Source: Venturia oleaginea (taxonomy: Eukaryota > Ascomycota > Dothideomycetes > Venturiales > Venturiaceae). Taken from it: 64,000 nt of DNA. Below, one piece after another: positions 1 to 11,259 of the stretch (position 1 is its first letter; each line of letters begins with the position of its first letter). The stretch is taken from assembly GCA_013176395.1 (NCBI GenBank), contig JABMLP010000010.1, positions 248,001 to 312,000 on the forward strand, written 5' to 3'. Both the position numbers and the translations under genes were made by a program. The notes below the pieces were generated by a model. It saw only the letters and a list, made by a program, of their open reading frames with translations, ran no database searches and had not been told where the DNA came from.

Positions 1-1603
1 GGGCTTGCGTCCGCCTCTTTGTTGATAGCCTGCATCCTTTTCGAATGGGCAAGAGCTTTGTCCACCAGAGCCTTCTGGTTCTCCATGACACGGCGTTCTT
101 CTTGCTCTGAGGCGGTCTCTGGGAGCCCGGAACGTATGCGAGCCTGCTCTTGGACTTGCCATACTTCCCATCTGGCGAGAAATTCCTGGCGTCTGCGGCG
201 GTATGAAAAGATCTGCCACGGTTCCCTGGTAACGGTGGCTGGGGTTGGGGCTGCTGCTGCTTGCTCCGGATCTTCTGAGTGGGCACGTGGGACCACTGCA
301 TTGAATTTGACCGTTTTGGAGGTCTTGTGGGTCTGCGATTGTGCGTGTTGAATGGGTCTGCCCGGTGTACGAGGTGACCTTTGGTGACGATTTGTCGAAT
401 TCGGCTTCAAGGAAGGTATCTTGTTAGGCTCCATGTTTGTGGTGATTGTGATTTCCGCCATTGGAGAAGCTGTCCTGGCAGAGCTTCCCCAGAGACCTTT
501 GAAAGGGCTGGCAATCCGAGAGAACAAGGACTTTGTTTCGGGTGAAGTTGAGACGTCTAAAGATGGAGCTGTAGTAGGGCTTAGTGTGGGATGGGCTGTA
601 AGACACACAACAGTAGCCTCGAGAGCCGCAACCTTCTCCTTCAGTTGCTTGATGGTCAAGTCCTTCGCAGCAAGCTGTGCTTGGAGTTGACGCATTTGCA
701 GCATCATGGGAAGAGGGGTAGACGCGCATGTGGGCTGAAACGGCGAACTTGAAAAATCATACTCACGCATTGGAGCGTTCTCTCTGGCATCCTGCTGGCC
801 GTCGGCACTGGAGGAAAATTAGCATGTCTCAAAGGAAGAGATAAGTAAGGATAAGTATTCAAATTGAGATCGAACCTCCAAAATTCCTGGCGGTTTAAGA
901 AGAATCTTGGCCGGGAAATTTCGAAGCACGATCTCAGCTTGAAGATGTGAAATAAAATAACATACCTTTCTTCTTCCGAATCTGAGGAGAGTGGGACAAC
1001 AGTCTCAGCGAATGTACCGCGGGTGTACTGTGTTGCAAGAATCGACTCTTCTGTTGGCTCCTCCATAATGAGACTCAAATTGTGGTGTGGGTAGAAGTGA
1101 TCGATTGTGGCCATCGCAAGGTTGGATGCGCTTGCTGGCACAATTGGCTCATCAATGGCTTGTGATTGTGGCTCTTGTTGTTGCTCTTGCTCTTCCTCTT
1201 GCTGTTGCTCTTGCTGTGGCTCTGATTCTGGTTCTGGCGCTGTCTCCATCTGGATCTCTGTGGTCGGATGTACAATGGCGTCTTCGGGTGCAGATGAGAG
1301 TATGATGTCCTCTTTGGTTGTGGATGAGGGTATGATGTCTTCCTCTGGCTCCTGGGTGGATGCGCGACTCGAAGTGCGGCTTGACGTGGACAGCTTATTC
1401 TTGCGCTTGTTCTGCCGCATTATCTGCTCTGGGTCCTGCATTTGAAGGGCCTGTGGCTCCTCAGAATTAGAGCGAAGCTCGCGAGGTTCGGATGAGGCTG
1501 CGCGAGCGCGACTCGACTTGCGAACGCCTGCGGTGGGTGGTGCAGAGGCTTTGTTGGCGACCCTTGAGGTGCCGGAGGACTTTGGGGTGCGCTTGGGTGC
1601 CAT
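1..1603 (-). CDS. Low-complexity protein with coiled coil, 3' end cut by window
   Basis: I do not recognise the family. ATG is at 1603; exon 1 is 966-1603, a 158-base intron (donor GTATGT at 965, acceptor TTTTCCTCCAG ending at 808) follows, and exon 2 runs from 807 off the window edge. The visible protein is about 481 residues. It starts MAPKRTPKSSGTSR, is basic and Ser/Arg-rich at first, then Gln/Glu-rich (about residues 90-160). In exon 2 a leucine-zipper-like stretch (LQMRQLQAQLAAKDLTIKQL) is followed by Ser/Thr/Pro-rich sequence, and near the window edge by an Arg/Glu-rich helix (around 30-210). The basic start and coiled coil fit a nuclear or chromatin-associated protein, but that is inference. 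The reading frame stays open through 1-807 on the minus strand, which supports exon 2. Confidence 0.7.
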
Positions 1604-2451
1604 TTTGAAGTCGTTGGCCTTGGTCAGCGACTTTTGAGGATAGGGTTAAAGCTGCATGCAGTGGATTGAAGTAGACAGTTGCTTGTAGATGGGATGATTG
1701 ATTGGGAATTGGTTGGATTGGAGTTGAGTTGAGAGCTGAGTGGTGTTGTGCGTTGTGGTTCTGAGTTACGTTGCAGTGCAGAGTTTTGTGTTGTTGGAGC
1801 GAGACATTGGGCGGGGGATGGGTGGACTAAGTGTTAGCTGTGTTGAGTCTGATGGGTGAGCAAGTTGTTGTGTTGAACGTGTTGACGAGCTGGGAATTTT
1901 GAATCATCAGAGTCGCGACGCGCAAGCGGTTTAGCGCGGGAGATTGTTAGATCAGATCACGCCGGCCGCACGAACATTGCTCCTGGTTTGCAGTCTTGCA
2001 ATTCGAGATGGATATCGATGAATTTCTGGCCATTATCGATATCTATCTGATGATGAGCACTTGCCATTGAAAGCGAGGCTCCAAGGTCCCAAGGTCGCAC
2101 CTGTTGTGGCATGCATGGATGCTGGCTCATCAAGAGGCCGCCCCTCAACACATCAACATCGTCTAATCCGCATTTGAACACATCAAATTGCGTACGGCCT
2201 TCTCGGTAATCATACGCCATATTTTCCACTCCGGCGCGAGCGATTTCACTTAGCTCGCACTGACTGCTTCTACATGGATGGCTTCTCAAGCCTCGACAGC
2301 TATGATGAACACCAGCATTGACAAGAATTAAATGACTACTTGCTAGCGGGAGGATATACTTCCCTCCTACCCAACCCTCTCCACCCATCAAGAGAAAAAC
2401 AGCGCCATGGTCCAAGCTGTAGGCTTGTCTTTTAAGATATTATATTTTGAA
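1604..2451. other. Intergenic, promoter side of the 1-1603 gene
   Basis: No convincing gene. An open stretch of 152 codons on the minus strand (1957-2415) has no ATG near its start, no intron signals and no recognisable motif. The segment ends exactly at the TA that begins transposon P1. Confidence 0.5.
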
Positions 2452-4304
2452 TAACGTATTCCACCATCGAGTGGGTCAACCCATCGAGCGGGTCAGTTTA
2501 TGCCAAGACCAACTGCTCCCTTATCAACACAATATGTCTCAACAACAAAACGCGCAATCATCTAACAGAGAAGGCAGAATCCAGCTTGCCTTTTCTGCCT
2601 ACAATACCCACCAATTCTGAAGCCTCCGGCGCGCTGCTGAGGCGTTTGATATACCTCCTTCAACATTGACTAGCCGATACAACGGAATCACGTATCGCCT
2701 AGATACTCGCAACGCCCAACACAAGCTCACTACGACTGAAGAGCAGACAATTGTCCAATACATCCTCGACCTCAATTCGCGAGGATTCGCGCCCCGGCTG
2801 TGTGAGGTGGCAGATATGGCGGATAAACTACTAGGTGTACGCGGTAGAGAGCCAGTAGGGAAAAACTGGGCTGAGAGGTTTATAACGCGCTCAGATGAGC
2901 TCAAGATGGCCTTCAATCGAGCTAAGGACAGGCAGAGGATACTACAGGAAGATCCAGAGATTATTGGCGCGTGGTTCAAGCTCGTTACAGACACTAAGGC
3001 AAAGTACGGCATCCACGACGAGGATACGCACAACTTTGACGAGATTGGCTTCCAGATGGGCGTTATTGGGTCAATGAAGGTCGTCACAGCTTCTGAAAGA
3101 CGTACACGGCCTAATTTAATCCAGCCAGGCGATCGCGAGTGGGTTACAGTTATCCAGAGCATCTGCGCCGCCGGGTATGCGACCCCGCCATTCATTATCT
3201 ACAAAGGACGCGTTCATATCTCTGCGTGGTATGAGGATGCAGATATACCACAGAATTGGAAGCTCTCGGTTTCTGAGAACGGCTGTACAAACAACGCGCT
3301 TGGTCTTGAGTGGTTGAAGCACTTTAACGCGTATACAAAGGCGCGGCAGGTGGGGGTATACAGGCTGCTTATTTTGGACGGCCATGAGAGCCATCTCAGC
3401 CAGGATTTCAAGGACTACTGCCTCGAAAACAAGATTGTAACCCTCTGCATGCCATCGCACTCGTCGCATATACTCCAGCCCCTTGACGTGGTCTGCTTCT
3501 CGCCGTTGAAGCGCAAGTACTCCCAACGCGTCCGGGACTTGGCACGCCGACGCGTGTACCATATCAACAAGAAAGGCTTTCTCCCTGCCTTCAAAGACGC
3601 GTTTTTCGACGTGTTTACGAAAGAGAACTGTCAAAAGGCTTTTGAGGCAGTAGGGCTAGTCCCTATCGACGCGCAGGTGGTGTTGGATCGCCTTAAAGTA
3701 CGGCTACGAACCCCGCCAGAAACCCATCTCCCAGAAACGCCGTGGCAGTTCAAGACTCCAAGTAATACTTATGAATTTGGATCCCAATCCAAGCTCGTAA
3801 GCGAGTCCTTTACTCGGTCACCAGTGACTGCGCAGGCAGGCTTTTCCCAGCTTGTCAAGGGCGCTGAATTGATGCTACACCAAAACGCTCTGCTTGTTGC
3901 GCGTAACCGCGAGCTTGAAGAGCAATTAGCAGTAACAACGAACCGAAAATGGCGCAAAAGGAAGTGGATCCAGCAAGGTGGTACTATTGAGTATGGGACT
4001 GCAGCAGCGCAGGTAGCTGCAGAGGCGTCTATAGCGCCTCAGGGATCAAAGAAGGCTCGTGGTAGTGGTGGTCAAGAAACAGCCCGACCAACTCAACGGC
4101 GCTGTAGGAACTGCGGCGCAGCTGGGCATAATGCGCGAACTTGTAAAAAAGATATCAAGATATCTTCTGAATCAGATAGCAGCACGACGGACTTAGAATC
4201 TATTGTTGATAGCGATTAAATTGAAGAGTCGTAACATAAGTTGGTCGTGCCAAGCCTTTTTGACCCGCTCGATGGGTTGACCCGCTCGATGGTGGAATAA
4301 GTTA
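2452..4304 (+). mobile_element. Pogo/Fot-type DNA transposon, copy P1
   Basis: The 1.85 kb element is bounded by TA dinucleotides. Its ends are inverted repeats of about 44 bases: the left end reads TAACGTATTCCACCATCGAG and the right end, reverse-complemented, reads TAACTTATTCCACCATCGAG. Each end holds two copies of an ATCGAGYGGGTCAA-like motif, differing from the CGAGCCGGCC motif in P3 and P4, so P1 is a separate subfamily. It encodes one nearly intact transposase. TA target duplication and this end structure are typical of the Tc1/mariner-pogo superfamily. Confidence 0.9.
2534..4219 (+). pseudogene. Pogo-like DDE transposase, one nonsense codon (P1)
   Basis: From ATG 2534 the frame reads 561 residues to TAA 4219 but is broken once, by TGA at 2618-2620 (residue 29). 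The sister copy P2 has Arg at that place (…QFRSQRAAARAF), so a CGA to TGA change is likely. The N-terminus is a psq/CENP-B-like helix-turn-helix, then a second DNA-binding part (LTTTEEQTIVQYILDLNSRG). The DDE_1 catalytic core has acidic residues at about 169 (NFDEIGFQMG), 282 (LILDGHESH) and 318 (LQPLDVVCFSP), a DD35D spacing. The C-terminus has a CCHC zinc knuckle (CRNCGAAGHNARTC, from residue 524) and an acidic Ser-rich tail. Reinitiation downstream of the stop would lose part of the DNA-binding region, so the copy is probably inactive or nearly so. Confidence 0.88.
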
Positions 4305-5683
4305 CTGTTAATTCTTATGCTTCCTTTGTATTTTGGTAGGCTCTTGGTTTTCTAGGAGGGGACTTGTTTTAGGAGGCTTTCGGTGTATTAATTCCTTTCA
4401 CAATAAGTTTACTCTATCTAGTATTATTTTAGCAAGCTGACTCCTTTGGATAATGTAAGATAGAAATAGAGATAGGCTACTAGCTTGTTAAGAGTCTAGT
4501 ATATCTAACGTATTCCACCACCGAGCCGGCCACTTTTCCTTGGCACGACCAACTCATGTTACGACTCTTCAAATTTATCGCTATCAACAATAGATTCCAA
4601 GTCTGTCGTGCTACTATCTGATTCAGAAGATATCTCGATATTCTTTTTACACGTTCGCGCATTGTGCCCAGTCGCGCCGCAGTTCCCACAGCGCCTTTGA
4701 GTTGGTCGGGGCTGTTTCTTGACCACTACTACTACGAGCATTCTTTGATCCCTGAGGCGCAACAGACGCCTCAGCAGCTACCCGCGCTGCTGCAGTCCTA
4801 TACTCTACAGTACTACCTTGCTGGATCCGCTTTCTTTTACGCGATTTTCGCTTCGTCATTACTGCCAATTGCTCTTCAAGCTCGTGGTTTCGTGCAACAA
4901 GTAAGGCGTTCTGGTGCAGCATCAATTCAGCGCCCTTGACAAGCTGGGAAAAGTCTGCCTGGGCAGTAACTGGTGACCTAGTAAAAGACTCGCTTACGAG
5001 CTTGGATTGTGATCCAAATTCATGAGTATTGCTTGGAGTCTTTGACTGCCACGGCGTTTCTAGGAGACGGGGTTCTGGCGGGGTACGTAGCCGTACTTCA
5101 AGGCGATCCAAAACTACCTGCGCGTTAATAGGGACCAGCCCTACTGCCTCAAAGGCCTTTCGACAATTCTCTTCCGTGTACACGTCGAAAAACGCGTCTT
5201 TGAAGGTAGGGAGAAAGCCTTCCTTATTGATATGGTACACGCGTCGGCGCGCCAAGTCCTGGACGCGTTGGGAGTACTTGCGCTTCAATGGCGAGAAGCA
5301 GACCACGTCAAGAGGCTGGAGTATATGCGACGAGTGCGATGGCATGCAGAGGGTTAGGATCTTATTTTCGAGGCAGTGGTCCTTGAAATCCTGGCTGAAA
5401 TGGCTCTCATGGCCGTCCAAGATAAGCAGCCTGTACCCCCCCACCTGCCGCGCCTTTATATACGCGTCAAAATGCTTCAACCACTCAAGACCAAGCGCGT
5501 TGTTTGTCCAGCCGTTCTCAGAGACTGAGAGCTTCCAATTGCGCGGTATATCTGCCTCCTCATACCACGCAGAGATGTGCACGTGTGACGGCACGGTATA
5601 TCCATACGAAGGCACAAGGCACTTCAGAACATGTCACCGAATTACACTTAGGATCTAAGGTAGGGAGGTAAGAGTTTCGTAAG

Positions 5684-7285
5684 ATTGATTGATTGATTGA
5701 TTTTATCCTACTCGGTTGCAGCCGCTTAATCACGCAACTATGTCCGGTTAGGAGGACTTCATCAGACAGCCGACACGTGATAGATTATATAATCCACCGC
5801 GCCCCACTTCGCCCCGTTCACTGAAACAAGACCAGCTGTCCCCTCGGTCCTCCCTCTTTTCCCTTAACCAGTATCTCCAAATGCCCGCTGGCTCTTGTAG
5901 ATACTGGTCATTCTGCTAGTATATCTGTGCTATGTAGACTCAAGAGGCAATGCCTCGTGTTTCGCTATCCTTCTACCTACAGTCTCCCTCTAATGCTCAG
6001 CTTTGTCTATCTGTTTCGCCTTATCCCTCAAGGCCAATGGGTTCACTAAGTATGTTTCTGCTTTTGAAAGTTGCCTTGCACCAGATTCCTATGCGGCAGT
6101 GTATTTGGTTGTGTGATGCTGGAGACAATAGTAACCATCGTAGTCGTGATTTCGCTGCTTGAGTGTGATACTCCGGGTATGCCCGTAGACGAGGCTGTCT
6201 GGTAGCTGCCGTATTGTATGGCGCCGATCGTGCTATAGACCTGCCGTCTTATAGTTGGAGCCTACCTGCTGCTAGTCGCTCTCCCTACTTGCTATATCGT
6301 GCTCCTACTCTTGCCAATGCCATAACTGGGACGCAACAGTTTGGGGAGACGCTCAAGGCTACGTCTGCTGGCTTATGGGGAGGGGATTTGCCGCCAATAA
6401 GCTCCTTCTATACGTCCTTACTGCTTACTGTATTGCGCACCTACTCTTGCCAATGCCATAACTGGGACGCAACAGTTTGGGGAGAGGCTCAAGGCTCTGG
6501 ACATCAGCTTGCAGCAGGACGGTTTGCGGAGACGATAGTAGATGAGGTTCTCTAGCAGCTGCCGTATCGTATCGCACCGATTGTGTTGTAGACCTGTCGT
6601 CTTATAGTCGGAGCCTACCTGCTGCTAGTCGCTCTCCCTGCTTGCTATATCGCGCACTTACTCTTGCCACTGCCATAACTGGAACGCAACAGTCTGGGGA
6701 GAGGCTCAAGGCTACGTCTGCTAGCTTACAGGGAGGGGATTTGCCGCCAATAGGCTCCTTCTATGTGTCCTTACTACTTACTGTCGCGCACCTACTCTTG
6801 CCAATGCCATAACTGGGAGGCAACAGTTTGGGGAGAGGCTCAAGGCTCTGGGCAACAGCTTGTAGCAGGACGGTTTGCCAAGACGTTGGAAGAGGTTGTC
6901 TAGTCGTTGCAGTGGTGTGTGGTGCCGATTGTTGCACACCGGGCGTCTGGTGTTTGAGTTGTGTTGAAGGTATTGCCGTTCTAGCGGTGACTCGTCGACT
7001 CGGGGCGTTGCAGTGTCCTCTGGGGTGATGGACTAGCCGGGAGATAGTGACTAGATGGTTGCTGTTGTCTTTGGTGGACGCATCGTTCGTGTAGCTTGCT
7101 CGTGTATTCGTGTGCTTGCTCTGCCGTGGCCGCGACGGCGACTCTAGAGGTATCTCATCGACGCTGAGGGACGCGCGATGGCCTCTAGAGGCCGGAGCGG
7201 CCACTGGCGGAGGTGTTTTGATGATCTTTAGATGATACTTCTGTAAATTCCAAGAATTGAGTTCTCGCTGTGTGTGCTGTTTTCA
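5684..7285 (-). mobile_element. CAAT-tailed retroposon-like element, copy R-A
   Basis: Flanked by perfect 15-base direct repeats, TAAGAGTTTCGTAAG, at 5669-5683 and 7286-7300. On the minus strand the element begins TGAAAACAGCACACACAGCG and ends in (CAAT)n, seen on the plus strand as ATTGATTGATTGATTGATTT from 5684. A long target duplication plus a simple-repeat tail is the signature of target-primed reverse transcription, as in LINEs and SINEs. No reverse transcriptase is present, so it would be non-autonomous. It holds a relic open frame (6761-7204, minus) rich in Ser/Thr/Arg that is shared with R-B, and a 353-base internal tandem duplication absent from R-B. Confidence 0.7.
6204..6905. repeat. 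353-base tandem duplication inside R-A
   Basis: Two diverged copies, 6204-6556 and 6557-about 6905, each starting AGCTGCCGTATYG and containing CCAATGCCATAACTGGGA and CAACAGTTTGGGGAGA. R-B has a single copy of this unit (about 18013-18365). Confidence 0.75.
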
Positions 7286-8134
7286 TAAGAGTTTCGTAAG
7301 GAAACTCCGACTAAGTAGAGAAAGTGCACGAGCCACGGCACGTGATTTAATGGTCACGTGCCGTGCCGTCACAGAACGCGTCCTTTATAGATAATGAATG
7401 GCGGGGTCGCATACCCAGCTGCGCAGATGCTCTGAATAACCGTAACCCATTCGCGATCGCTCGGCTGGATGCGTTCAGGTCTTGTACGTCTCTCAGAGGC
7501 TGTAACGACCTTCATTGCAATAACGCCCATCTGGAAGCCAATCTCGTCAAAGTTGTGCGTATCCTCGTCGTGGACGCCGTACTTGGCTTGAGTATCTGCA
7601 ACTAGCTTGAACCACGCGGCAATTACTTCTGGATCCTCCTGTAGTATCCTCTGCCTATCCTTTGCTCGATTGAAGGCTACCTTGAGCTCATCTGAGCGCG
7701 TTACGAATCTCTCAGCCCACTTTTTGCGTACTGGCTCTCCACTGCGTATACCCAGTAGTTTATCCGCCATATCTGCCATCTCACACAGCCGGGGCGCAAA
7801 TCCTCGCGAATTGAGGTCGAGAAAATATTGGATAAGCGTTTGCATCTCGGTAAGGGTCAGTTTCCGACCGTTTGGTAGTTTTTCGAGGATAAATGGGACT
7901 CCTCGGGCGCGATCAGAGAGGTTCTGGTGTTTAACGTTAAAGGCGCGCGCAGCAGCCCGTTGGCTTCGGAATTGGCCGGCTTGGAGGGCTTGGAGGGCAA
8001 GCTGAAGTCTCCCTTCGTGTTCAAGGAATAACGAGTTGTGTTGTTGAGACATAATCAGATAATGGGGGAAGTGGTATTCTTGGCATATTTTGGCGGGTTG
8101 GGTGGTGTGGCGGTTCGGGTGGTGGAATACGTTA

Positions 8135-8578
8135 CTCATTTTTGCCAATTTTTAAGGACGCTTGTATAGGTAAGCGGGTGGTCGAGTATAGTAGTATAAA
8201 CAACAAAGTAGTATGAAAAATATTTTTAAATGGATAGATTGAAGCATGATTAACACGAAGTGACGAAGCCATTTCCATTCCGCTATGAGGACAGGAGTGT
8301 GAACGAAACCACAAGATTCACGAATATCAAACTTCGATTTTGATTCGGGAGTAACTGAAAGGAAACAAATGGATATTGGAGAAGGAGTATAAAGACAGAC
8401 CAATCGTTCACTCGCATGTAAGTAAACACACCCAGAAAAGGAAAATCATAAGAAGTTGTATATTTGTACAAGAACATAGTAGGTCTATTTAAAACAAACT
8501 TTTCGTCCGCCTACTGCGGCCTGCATCAATCAATACATCATCATCTTCAAATGAGAGTCGAATTGTGTCTCATGACGA
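8135..8578. other. AT-rich spacer, 3' side of HIS4
   Basis: No gene seen. The sequence is AT-rich and lies between the right end of P2 and the HIS4 stop codon; it probably carries the HIS4 3' untranslated region. Confidence 0.5.
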
Positions 8579-11259
8579 TTACAGTTGCTTATCCAAGAAA
8601 GCCAACCGAATACTCACTGCTCTCCTGTGAGCCTCTAGCTCCTCAACCTTGGCCAATTGCATCACTGCTCCCCCGACATTTCTCAGTCCCTCAGGTGTGA
8701 GATTCGAAGATGTGATATGCTTGACATAAGATCCAAGATTGACGCCAGAGTACTGCTTCGCGTATCCATAGGTTGCTGAGAATATGTTAGCTTTATTTTT
8801 AATCAGCGAGGCGGGGACTTACGCAAAGAATGGTTAACACCAGCCGAGTAATCGCCGACACTCTCAGGTGTCCATTCTCCAATAAACACACTACCAGCAT
8901 TCTGCACAAGGTCCACTACCGGGGCCGCATCTTTGATCGAGAGAATCAAATGCTCGGGTGCGTACATGTTGCTCAATTCCATGGCTTCTTGGATGTCTTT
9001 GACCACGAGGGTGACACTGTGCTCAATTGCGCCTCTCACGATATCTACTCTTGGCAGAGCACTAGCTTGTCTGTGGAGCTCATCTTCGATAGCCAAAAGC
9101 TGGACATCTGTGAGGTTTGCTGCAATGAGAACAACTTGCGAATCGACACCGTGTTCAGCCTGACTCAACAAATCACTAGCTACGAATGCTGGGTTCGAAG
9201 TCTCATCAGCGATGACAAGAACTTCAGAAGGCCCAGCAGGCATATCGATACTCACTGCAGCGCTGGTATCATTGCTGACAACCATCTTTGCTGCAGTAAC
9301 GAACTGGTTACCTGGACCGAGAATCTTATCAACTTTGCTCACTGATTCGGTTCCATAAGCCATGGCGGCAATGGACTGGGCTCCACCTGCGAGCACGATG
9401 CTTTCAGCTCCGACCTTGTGAGCAACATAAACGATTTCAGGTGTGATGGAGCCATCAGATCGTGGAGGAGTGGCGATAACAATCTTTTTGCAACCGGCTA
9501 CCATTGCTGGCACGCCCAACATGAGTGCTGTGGATGGAAGTACAGCAGTGCCACCGGGGACATAGAGACCTACGCGCTCGATCGGACGCATAAAACGAGA
9601 ACATACTACTCCTGGCATTGTTTCCACTAGAAGCGGCTTCTCTTCTTTCTGTGCGGCGTGGAATTTGCGGATGTTCTCGTAAGAGATATCGATTGCTTCG
9701 ATGGTTTCTAGTGGCAATTGCATGAGTTTCTGGGGGAACGGAGCTCGTAAAACAGGAGACGTGAGATTGGTGGCCTTCTCAAATTTGTGGGTATATGACA
9801 ACAGAGCCTTGTCACCATTTTCGCGGACGTCTTTCATGATTGGATTGACAATGTTCATGATCTTTTCGGTCGACCGTTGTGATGGTCTTCTCAGAGCCTC
9901 TTGAATTGTGGTCGGGGAATCGTGAATTGTGCTGTATCGTTGCATCTGTATACGACCATTTAGGATACCTGCTGGATCTGAGGCTGCCTTCGGTACTGAT
10001 GCAGCCTCTTCAACCTCCTCCTTTGTTGGCTGGCCTCCATTTGGCACAATGATTCCAGCGGCTGCTGCCCAAGGTCCTTTAGCATCACCCTTCCTCCGCT
10101 TCACCTTCACACTCTTTGCGTCTAGATTCTGCTCAATGTCTTCCAATGTCACACCAGCGGCTATACACTTTGTGAGAGCAAAGTAGAACAGGTCCGCAGC
10201 TTCGAATGCCACGTCCTCTTTCGTTGTCGCTTCACAAAGCTCGTTTGCCTCCTCCATTATCTTCGCTGTGACCAATTTGGGATCGTTGAACAATCTGGCC
10301 GTGTACGATCCTTCGGGCGCTGAAGCCTTTCGGTTTACGAGGGTTTGTTGCAATTTTGCCAGTCCACTGTATTGTCCGAAGCAGGTTGCTGTCGCAAGGT
10401 GACAGAATCCTCGTCCCTTTTGTCTCACCACAAACTGCAAGCAATCCTGATCGCAGTCCAAAGATATCCTGACCAGCTCTTGGACATCACCACTGCTCTG
10501 TCCTTTGTACCACAAACCTCTCTTGCGACTCTGGTACACACCACTACCAGTCTTCAGACTCTCCGACACGCTCTTGGGACTGCTGTATACCAATCCTAGA
10601 GCAATGCCTCGATCGTCCGTGACCAATGTCGTGAATAGCCCGTCCTGCCTGTCGCTCACTGCATTCGCCAGGAGCACAGCAGACACATTAATCAACTGTG
10701 GTTCCTTCTCAGCATCGGTTGTAAGAGCCGTGGCTGGTACAATCGGTATGCCTCCAAGCTTGGCCACGTCCACAACGTTTCTCTCTGTCTGATTCGAGAA
10801 AGAGACATAAACAGGCGGTCTCTCAGTTCCATACTCTTTCAACCAGCCTTCGATGATTTCAACATGGCCGACTTTGTGCGCGTATATTCCCACGCTGGAG
10901 CCCGAAATCGCATCTACGATCTCTTCCTTTGTAAATCCAGAGACGACCAACACAATTCGGTCAGTATCAACATTCCCTTCTTTCTCCAATTGCTCCAGTT
11001 GTATGCGATTGACGAAGACCTTCGCGGCGCCAGAATTGAGCAAGGAAAGAACATCGTCGAGCTCAGTGAGAGCCGAAACATCGAAGTGGGTCGCGAAGAG
11101 TCCACTTGTCTGCTGGAGGTAGGGGAAAGCGTTATCGATTGTGGTGGGAGTTACTGAGGTGTAGACATTGTGGATGTAGGAGAGTTGTTTGGAAGAGAGG
11201 CCCTGGGTGGCTTGGGCGTAGGTGTCCAAATCGATACCGGCGAGAAGAGTAGTCGCCAT
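8579..11259 (-). CDS. HIS4: Trifunctional histidine biosynthesis protein (PRA-CH / PRA-PH / histidinol dehydrogenase)
   Basis: Catalyses steps 2, 3, 9 and 10 of histidine synthesis. ATG at 11259 (MATTLLAGIDLDTYAQ) is preferred over upstream in-frame codons because it starts the conserved N-terminus. Exon 1 is 8823-11259, a 47-base intron (8776-8822) follows, and exon 2 is 8579-8775; total 877 residues, a normal length. Domains in order: a fungal N-terminal region to about residue 190; phosphoribosyl-AMP cyclohydrolase (TTLVTDDRGIALGLVY, and CDQDC/GFCHLATATC metal ligands); phosphoribosyl-ATP pyrophosphatase (KIMEEANELCEA…FEAADLFYF); histidinol dehydrogenase from about 450 (YVPGGTAVLPST, LGPGNQFVTAAK, DMPAGPSEVL, SQAEHG, GVNHSLPTYGYAKQYSG). 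The intron splits the Pro codon of NHSLPTYGYA. The gene looks intact although it lies between transposons P2 and P3. Confidence 0.97.

Larger units (their letters stand above)
5586..7372. mobile_element. Small TIR element inserted in P2, itself split
   Basis: The ends are inverted repeats: GTGACGGCACGG at 5586 and its complement CCGTGCCGTCAC ending at 7372. Without the inner insertion (5684-7285) and one copy of its target duplication, the element would be about 170 bases, a MITE size, with no coding capacity. The right side has further CACGTG palindromes (7339-7362). The flanks do not show a clean target duplication; comparison with P3 suggests an 8-9-base one that has mutated. Superfamily is undetermined (MULE or hAT are possible). 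Confidence 0.6.
4559..8052 (-). pseudogene. Pogo-like transposase, interrupted by insertion (P2)
   Basis: The 5' half runs from ATG 8052 to about 7374 and encodes the helix-turn-helix region and the first catalytic Asp (NFDEIGFQMG). The 3' half (5580 to 4559) holds the remaining Asp residues (LILDGHESH, LQPLDVV) and the CCHC knuckle (CGNCGATGHNARTC). Between them lie the insertions described separately. There is also a one-base frameshift just before the knuckle, near 4705-4720, where P2 has an extra G compared with P3. The first ~95 residues differ clearly from P3 (for example MSQQHNSLFLEHEGRLQLAL versus MSQQRNAIAVQEEGRIDLAF), while the middle is nearly identical. Confidence 0.85.
4506..8134 (-). 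mobile_element. Pogo/Fot-type transposon copy P2, split by other insertions
   Basis: Inverted orientation to P1 and only 201 bases from it. Both outer ends start TAACGTATTCCACCACC with TA at 4506-4507 and 8133-8134. The element sequence is in two pieces, 4506-5580 and 7374-8134, interrupted by about 1.8 kb of unrelated DNA. P3, which is uninterrupted here (13535-13550), shows the two pieces were once joined. Beyond the shared 17 bases the two ends differ: CGAGCCGGCCACTTTTCC on the left, CCGAACCGCCACACC on the right. This suggests that P2 is a mosaic of two subfamilies. Confidence 0.88.

Noticed and set aside
1957..2415. 152-codon minus-strand open frame
   Set aside because: It begins at a TTG, has no motif or splice support, and ends just beside a transposon; probably chance.
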